Assembly: GCA_910574455.1 (NCBI GenBank)
Contig: CAJSYZ010000008.1
Span: 4,156,707 to 4,220,706 of the forward strand
Reading direction: 5' to 3'
Source: Trichaptum fuscoviolaceum
Lineage: Eukaryota; Basidiomycota; Agaricomycetes; Hymenochaetales; Trichaptaceae
DNA length: 64,000 nt
Part shown: positions 60,043 to 64,000 of the stretch, in pieces
Numbering within the stretch: position 1 is the first letter of the stretch
Layout: each line of letters opens with the position of its first letter
Notes under the pieces: model-generated
Told to the model about the DNA's origin: nothing
The model's input: the letters and a program-made list of their open reading frames with translations, nothing else
Databases searched by the model: none
Translations under genes and position numbers: made by a program

Positions 60043-62363
60043 ATGACGTCGCGGAGTAAGCGAGAGCTTCAACCGGCACCAGAAGATGCACCGACTTACT
60101 CCTTGCCTGCTTCGTCGAAGAACAACGTATTGAACAATGTCAACAATAATCATCGGCGACAAACGAGTGTGAATGGTGAAGGCAATGGAGCAGGTGATGA
60201 AGAGGTTGAGGTCAGAGATGAAAGTGACGAAGATGAATCGGTTGTTCCGGATGACGAGGACCTGAAGGATGCAAGTGGAAGAACAAAGCTTCGGTCGATC
60301 ATGCTTGTCGTAACGTGCACAACGGCAATGATTCTCAATGTACGTCTTACATCAATACCGCATTGATACATATCTATTTGTCTTATAGTGATTGGAATAG
60401 ATATCTTCTTCAACTGCAGCATCAATCGCACTTCCGCGCATCGGGCAAGATTTTGGAGTAGCCGAAGACTCACTGCAATGGGTTGTCTCCGCGTTCTCTC
60501 TCTCCTCTGTGTGTCTACTTTCCTCCTGTCCCACTTTCTGTCTAAAATATTAAATTCAGTTTATCTAGGGCTGTCTTTTCATTCCTCTTGGACGACTTGC
60601 AGACGTTCATGGCCGTAAGCGTGCCTTCCTCCTCGGTGCGATTTGGACTGGGGCTTTCTCCCTAGGATGCGGCTTCTCGCAGAACATAATTTCGCTAGAT
60701 GTATTGAGAGGTTTACAGGGTATCGGACCTGCTGCTATGGTTCCTGCAAGTGTATGTCTTCGTGTTACATCCCAGAATACACACTAATAATACTTTGATT
60801 TCATGATATCATATACATTAAACCTAATAGCTTGGTATTCTTGCACACGCCTTCCCACCCTCCCGAGCCAGGTCAATCGCCTTCGCAACCTTCTCCGCAG
60901 GTGCCCCCGTCGGAGGTGCCGTAGGCCTGCAGATTGGCGGTATCCTCACGCAATGGGCTCCCGCAACCTGGCGTGCTCCTTTCTACCTCGCTGCAGGACT
61001 TTCCGCGCTGGTCTTCATCGGTGGTTTCGTCACGATCGCTCCTGATCACCCTCATGGTTCATACTTATCCTCGCTTTCAGTCGAAGAGAAGAGAGAACGG
61101 TCGATCGACTGGCTCGGCGCCTTCCTGATCACCGCCTCCCTCGTATTGATCACCTTCTGCCTCGGCGAGGGTCCGATTGCGAAGCAAGGCTGGGGCGCTC
61201 CGTACATCATCGCGCTCCTGGTTGTCGGTGTCGTTCTGCTCTTTGCGTTCTTAGGATGGCAGTATTTTCTGGAACACTTGGACGACAGCAAGGGATCTGA
61301 CTCGGATGCGGAGGCCGCTGAAGGGAAGTGGTGGAGGAGACTTCTGCGGCGGGAGAACCTGCCACCCCCACTCATGAAACTCAGCATATGGAAACGCGCG
61401 AAGGGTCGCTTTGCAGTCATGCAGACTATAGCGTTTCTGGAATGGGCGAGCTTCTTGAGCTGGAGTTTCTGGGCTCAGGCATGTCGTTCCCTGCTTTTTA
61501 GTTTTGCGTAAATAATAATGTCATCACTATGTACAGCTGTTCTACCAAGACTATCAGGGTGTAAGCCCCGTACTGACTGCCGTTCGCTTCTTGCCTATGT
61601 TCGTGACCGGCTGCTCGTGTAATGTCGTCGTTGCGCTGGTAATCGGCCACATCGACGTCGTCCTTCTCGTTGGTAAGTCCTTCGCAATATCTAACGATAC
61701 AAGGAACATTGCCTAATCTTATACATAGTATTCGGAACCCTTCTCACCTCCCTCGCCGGCCTTCTCTTCGCCCTCATCGTCCCGAGCGCGCCATACTGGG
61801 CGTACGGCTTCCCCGCAGCCGTCTGCTCCGTGTTCGGGGCAGACTTCGTCTTCGCCTCCGGCACGCTCTTTGTCGCGCGCGTCGCCGGCCCGGGCGAGCA
61901 GAGCGTCGCAGGTGGGCTATTCCAGACGCTCACGCAGCTCGGCACGGCGCTCGGGCTCGCGGTCACGACGATCGTGCACAACAGTGTGCTGAAGAACGCT
62001 GCGGGCGCCGTCGACGACGCGACGGCGGCGAATCTGGACGAGGACGCGAGCCGCCCGGCACAGCTGAAGGCGTACCACGCGGCACAATGGGCGGCGTTTG
62101 CGTTTGGCGTCTTCGCGTCTGTGCTGGCGGCGATCTTCCTGAGAGGTGTCGGTGTCATTGGCGATCGACATGGACAGCGCCCTCCGCCGGACCCGACGAA
62201 GGAAGGCCAGCGGTCCGAGAAGGACATTGAGTCTGTTGCGCCTTCGGAGACTACGGCGGCTGCAAATACCAGTTCAGCAGAAGGCAACCGGCGAACGAGC
62301 ACTGAAAAGCCCGCGATTGTTGATCATGAAGTGTCAAATTCTCAAAGCACCGGCGTTTCGTGA
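60043..62363 (+). CDS. MFS transporter, DHA2 family (14-TMS drug:H+ antiporter type)
   Basis: Six or so exons give about 670 residues. A hydrophilic N-terminal region of about 85 residues, rich in Asn, Asp and Glu, precedes the membrane part. Motifs: SIALPRIGQDF and LQWVVSAFSL (TM1-2), the motif A loop GRLADVHGRKRAFLLGA, LRGLQGIGPAAMVPAS (motif B/C region), GAPVGGAVGLQIGGILTQ, APFYLAAGLSALVFIGG and SIDWLGAFLITASLVLI. A polar loop (DDSKGSDSDAEAAEGK) follows, then LTAVRFLPMFVTG and GGLFQTLTQLGTALGLAVTT. The cytosolic C-terminus is polar. It probably sits in the plasma membrane and exports small molecules by proton antiport. I prefer the ATG at 60043 because the upstream in-frame start would place a hydrophobic stretch before the acidic tail. 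It could be the exporter of the nearby cluster. Confidence 0.92.
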
Positions 62364-63297
62364 AATCGCTACTCTGGACTTCGCAAGTCAATGCGCTACC
62401 AACTTACTACGTCGCTCCCAATGTCCTGGTTTTGTTCTCCTGCGACGAACCACAGTCCCTCGACCGACCTCACTACTCGCATCTTATCATGGTCCAACTT
62501 CATATCAATATATTTACTCCCTATCTATCCGCAACCGACCAATCTAGCCCTTACTTCACATCACGAACTTACGAAGTCATATAACGATACTTTCTACAAT
62601 ACATATTTCAACATCGCATCCTTCGACTCTCCACAACTTTCTGTACATTCGTCGAGCCCTTTTTGCTTTCAACAAGCTACTAGATGGTACTACTTATTTA
62701 CTACACGAACACCGCTTAATTTCCCTATAGAATAGAAGTCATAACTTTTCCTTCCAATTATCTCCCTTCACGGACGTGCCGTGTGGTCTGCTTAAGGAAA
62801 TGGCAGCAGCGGTATTCCTTTCTCTGCGCCTAAGTCCAGAACTGCACCTTTTGAATAACGCTGCTCTATAGGCCCTTCAAATCATCAAATATATCAAACG
62901 TTTTCTGGCTTCATCATTCTCCGCATTGGGTCTCGTATCAAGATCATCGGGCTACCTCAACCCTTCGTAAACAATGGTGCGTGATGGCAGCTTTAAGAGC
63001 GAAGGTAGCGAAACGACTTCGCTGATGCGAGGATACAGATGTATACTTAGCTCCTGATGGCGGTTTCTGTGCGGAGGCGGTGCAAGCGGGGTATGCATAG
63101 CAAACAAATCATGCTGACGAAGTCTGTAGATGCAGTCGCATCTTCTCGCACATCATATGCCCGATTCTAATTATTTGCTAAAATGAAAAGGTATATCTCT
63201 TTTTACATAGATCATATAAAGCACCAACACGGTTCTTGCTGCTGGTCGGTCAACAATCTATTTAGCTTTTCACAACATACAATACTCTGCTCCTCAA
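62364..63297. other. Intergenic between MFS and FAD monooxygenase genes
   Basis: No gene seen: 3' flank of the MFS gene followed by the promoter of the monooxygenase. Short frames lack motifs. Confidence 0.5.
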
Positions 63298-64000
63298 ATG
63301 CAATCACCTCACACACAGGTGCTTATTGTGAGTAGTCTGTCCTTAATGTTCTTTCAAATTACTTAACTACATATTTACTTATTGGATACATATACAGGTC
63401 GGAGCCGGTCCTGCCGGACTCGTTGCAGCGCTCTCACTACTTAGAAACGGTGTACCGGTGAGGATCATCGAGAAGGATACCCAGCATCATCAATGCTTCA
63501 GAGGATCAGGCGTTATGGTACGCTTCATGCTTTTTCTAACCGAGCACTAAAGCTAATATATATTATCAAGCCTCGGACACAAGAGATCGAGTATTTCCTA
63601 GGAGCACTCGATGACGTCATAACACATGCATTTGAGTCGCCTACTAGGTACAAGTACGATCCGTCGGATCCACACAAGATTGTCGGGGCTATGAAAATGG
63701 CACAAGAAGTCGCGCCGACCCCGGCGTTTCCTTTAGTCAGTCGCATGTTCATTGACATGAGTACGTAGATTTACAGATCGAGATGTCTTTTGACAGACTG
63801 AACCCTTTTCACTCGCGCAATATCAGCACCAAGCCGCTCTTCGGTGTCACGTCGAACGGCTTGGCGCGAAGGTTGAACTGGGCACAACGGCGACAGCTTT
63901 AGAACAGGATGAAAACAGCGTCTCGGTTGATATCATCAAGACGAGCGACGGCTCACAAGTTACGGAAAGGTCTACCTTTGCGTATGTGATTGGAACAGAT
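63298..64000 (+). CDS. FAD-dependent monooxygenase, 5' part (runs off the window)
   Basis: The N-terminal Rossmann motif is spliced: MQSPHTQVLI, then VGAGPAGLVAALSLLRNG and VRIIEKDTQ. It is followed by GSGVM/PRTQEIEYFLGAL, typical of phenol-hydroxylase-type class A monooxygenases (PF01494). The last part reads HQAALRCHVERLGAKVELGT and FAYVIGTD, approaching the DG motif at the window edge. The intron 63736-63796 uses an unusual GTCAGT donor. The more obvious GTACGT donor at 63760 would run into TGA, whereas GTCAGT joins APTPAFPL to TEPFSLAQYQ with the spacing expected for the family. Co-orientation with the MFS gene suggests a role in the same pathway. The C-terminal part is not visible. Confidence 0.85.

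Noticed and set aside
1..64000. CRISPR arrays, bacterial operons, rRNA genes or viral genes
   Set aside because: None seen. The gene structure is eukaryotic with introns, and no regularly spaced repeats or rRNA segments were noticed.

Overview
The window looks like nuclear DNA of a filamentous basidiomycete, most likely an Agaricomycete. Genes are split by many short GT-AG introns (about 45-70 bp). The recognisable families are typical of mushroom genomes: DUF6534 membrane proteins, DUF4112, DUF1479, a C2H2 regulator pair, and a non-reducing polyketide synthase (NR-PKS) of SAT-KS-MAT-PT-ACP-ACP-TE order. All calls come from reading translations and splice sites by eye; no database was searched.

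Layout: 0.1-1.0 kb DUF4112 gene. About 1.4-11.45 kb is the left arm of a diverged inverted duplication: C2H2 regulator (+), DUF6534 membrane protein (-), DUF1479 oxygenase-like gene (+), AT-hook/zinc-ribbon protein (+). 12.1-14.2 kb is an unassigned membrane protein (-). 15.4-17.7 kb is an ALDH3-type aldehyde dehydrogenase (+). 18.3-22.9 kb is an oversized FAD monooxygenase (-). 22.9-36.4 kb is a gene-poor stretch with microsatellites, G tracts and a 790-bp TA-flanked terminal-inverted-repeat element. 36.5-44.9 kb is the NR-PKS (+). 45.6-46.0 kb is an ABM-fold monooxygenase (-), 46.6-47.4 kb a second DUF4112 gene (-), 48.5-49.9 kb an NmrA-like NAD(P)-binding protein (+), and 50.7-51.2 kb a small hydrophilic protein (+). 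51.4-59.0 kb is the right arm of the duplication in mirrored order: AT-hook-derived protein (-), DUF6534 copy with stops (+), C2H2 regulator (-). 60.0-62.4 kb is a DHA2-type MFS exporter (+), and 63.3 kb to the window end is the 5' part of a second FAD monooxygenase (+).

How they may work together: the PKS would make an aromatic polyketide acid released by its thioesterase. The ABM protein, two FAD monooxygenases, NmrA-like protein and aldehyde dehydrogenase are plausible tailoring enzymes, the MFS protein a plausible exporter, and the two near-identical C2H2 proteins plausible regulators. This cluster reading is inference. What stands out is the pair of inverted arms, each carrying the same three-gene set, with the PKS region between them. 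One arm shows decay (stops in the DUF6534 copy, lost AT-hook cores), and the DUF1479 gene is found only in the left arm.
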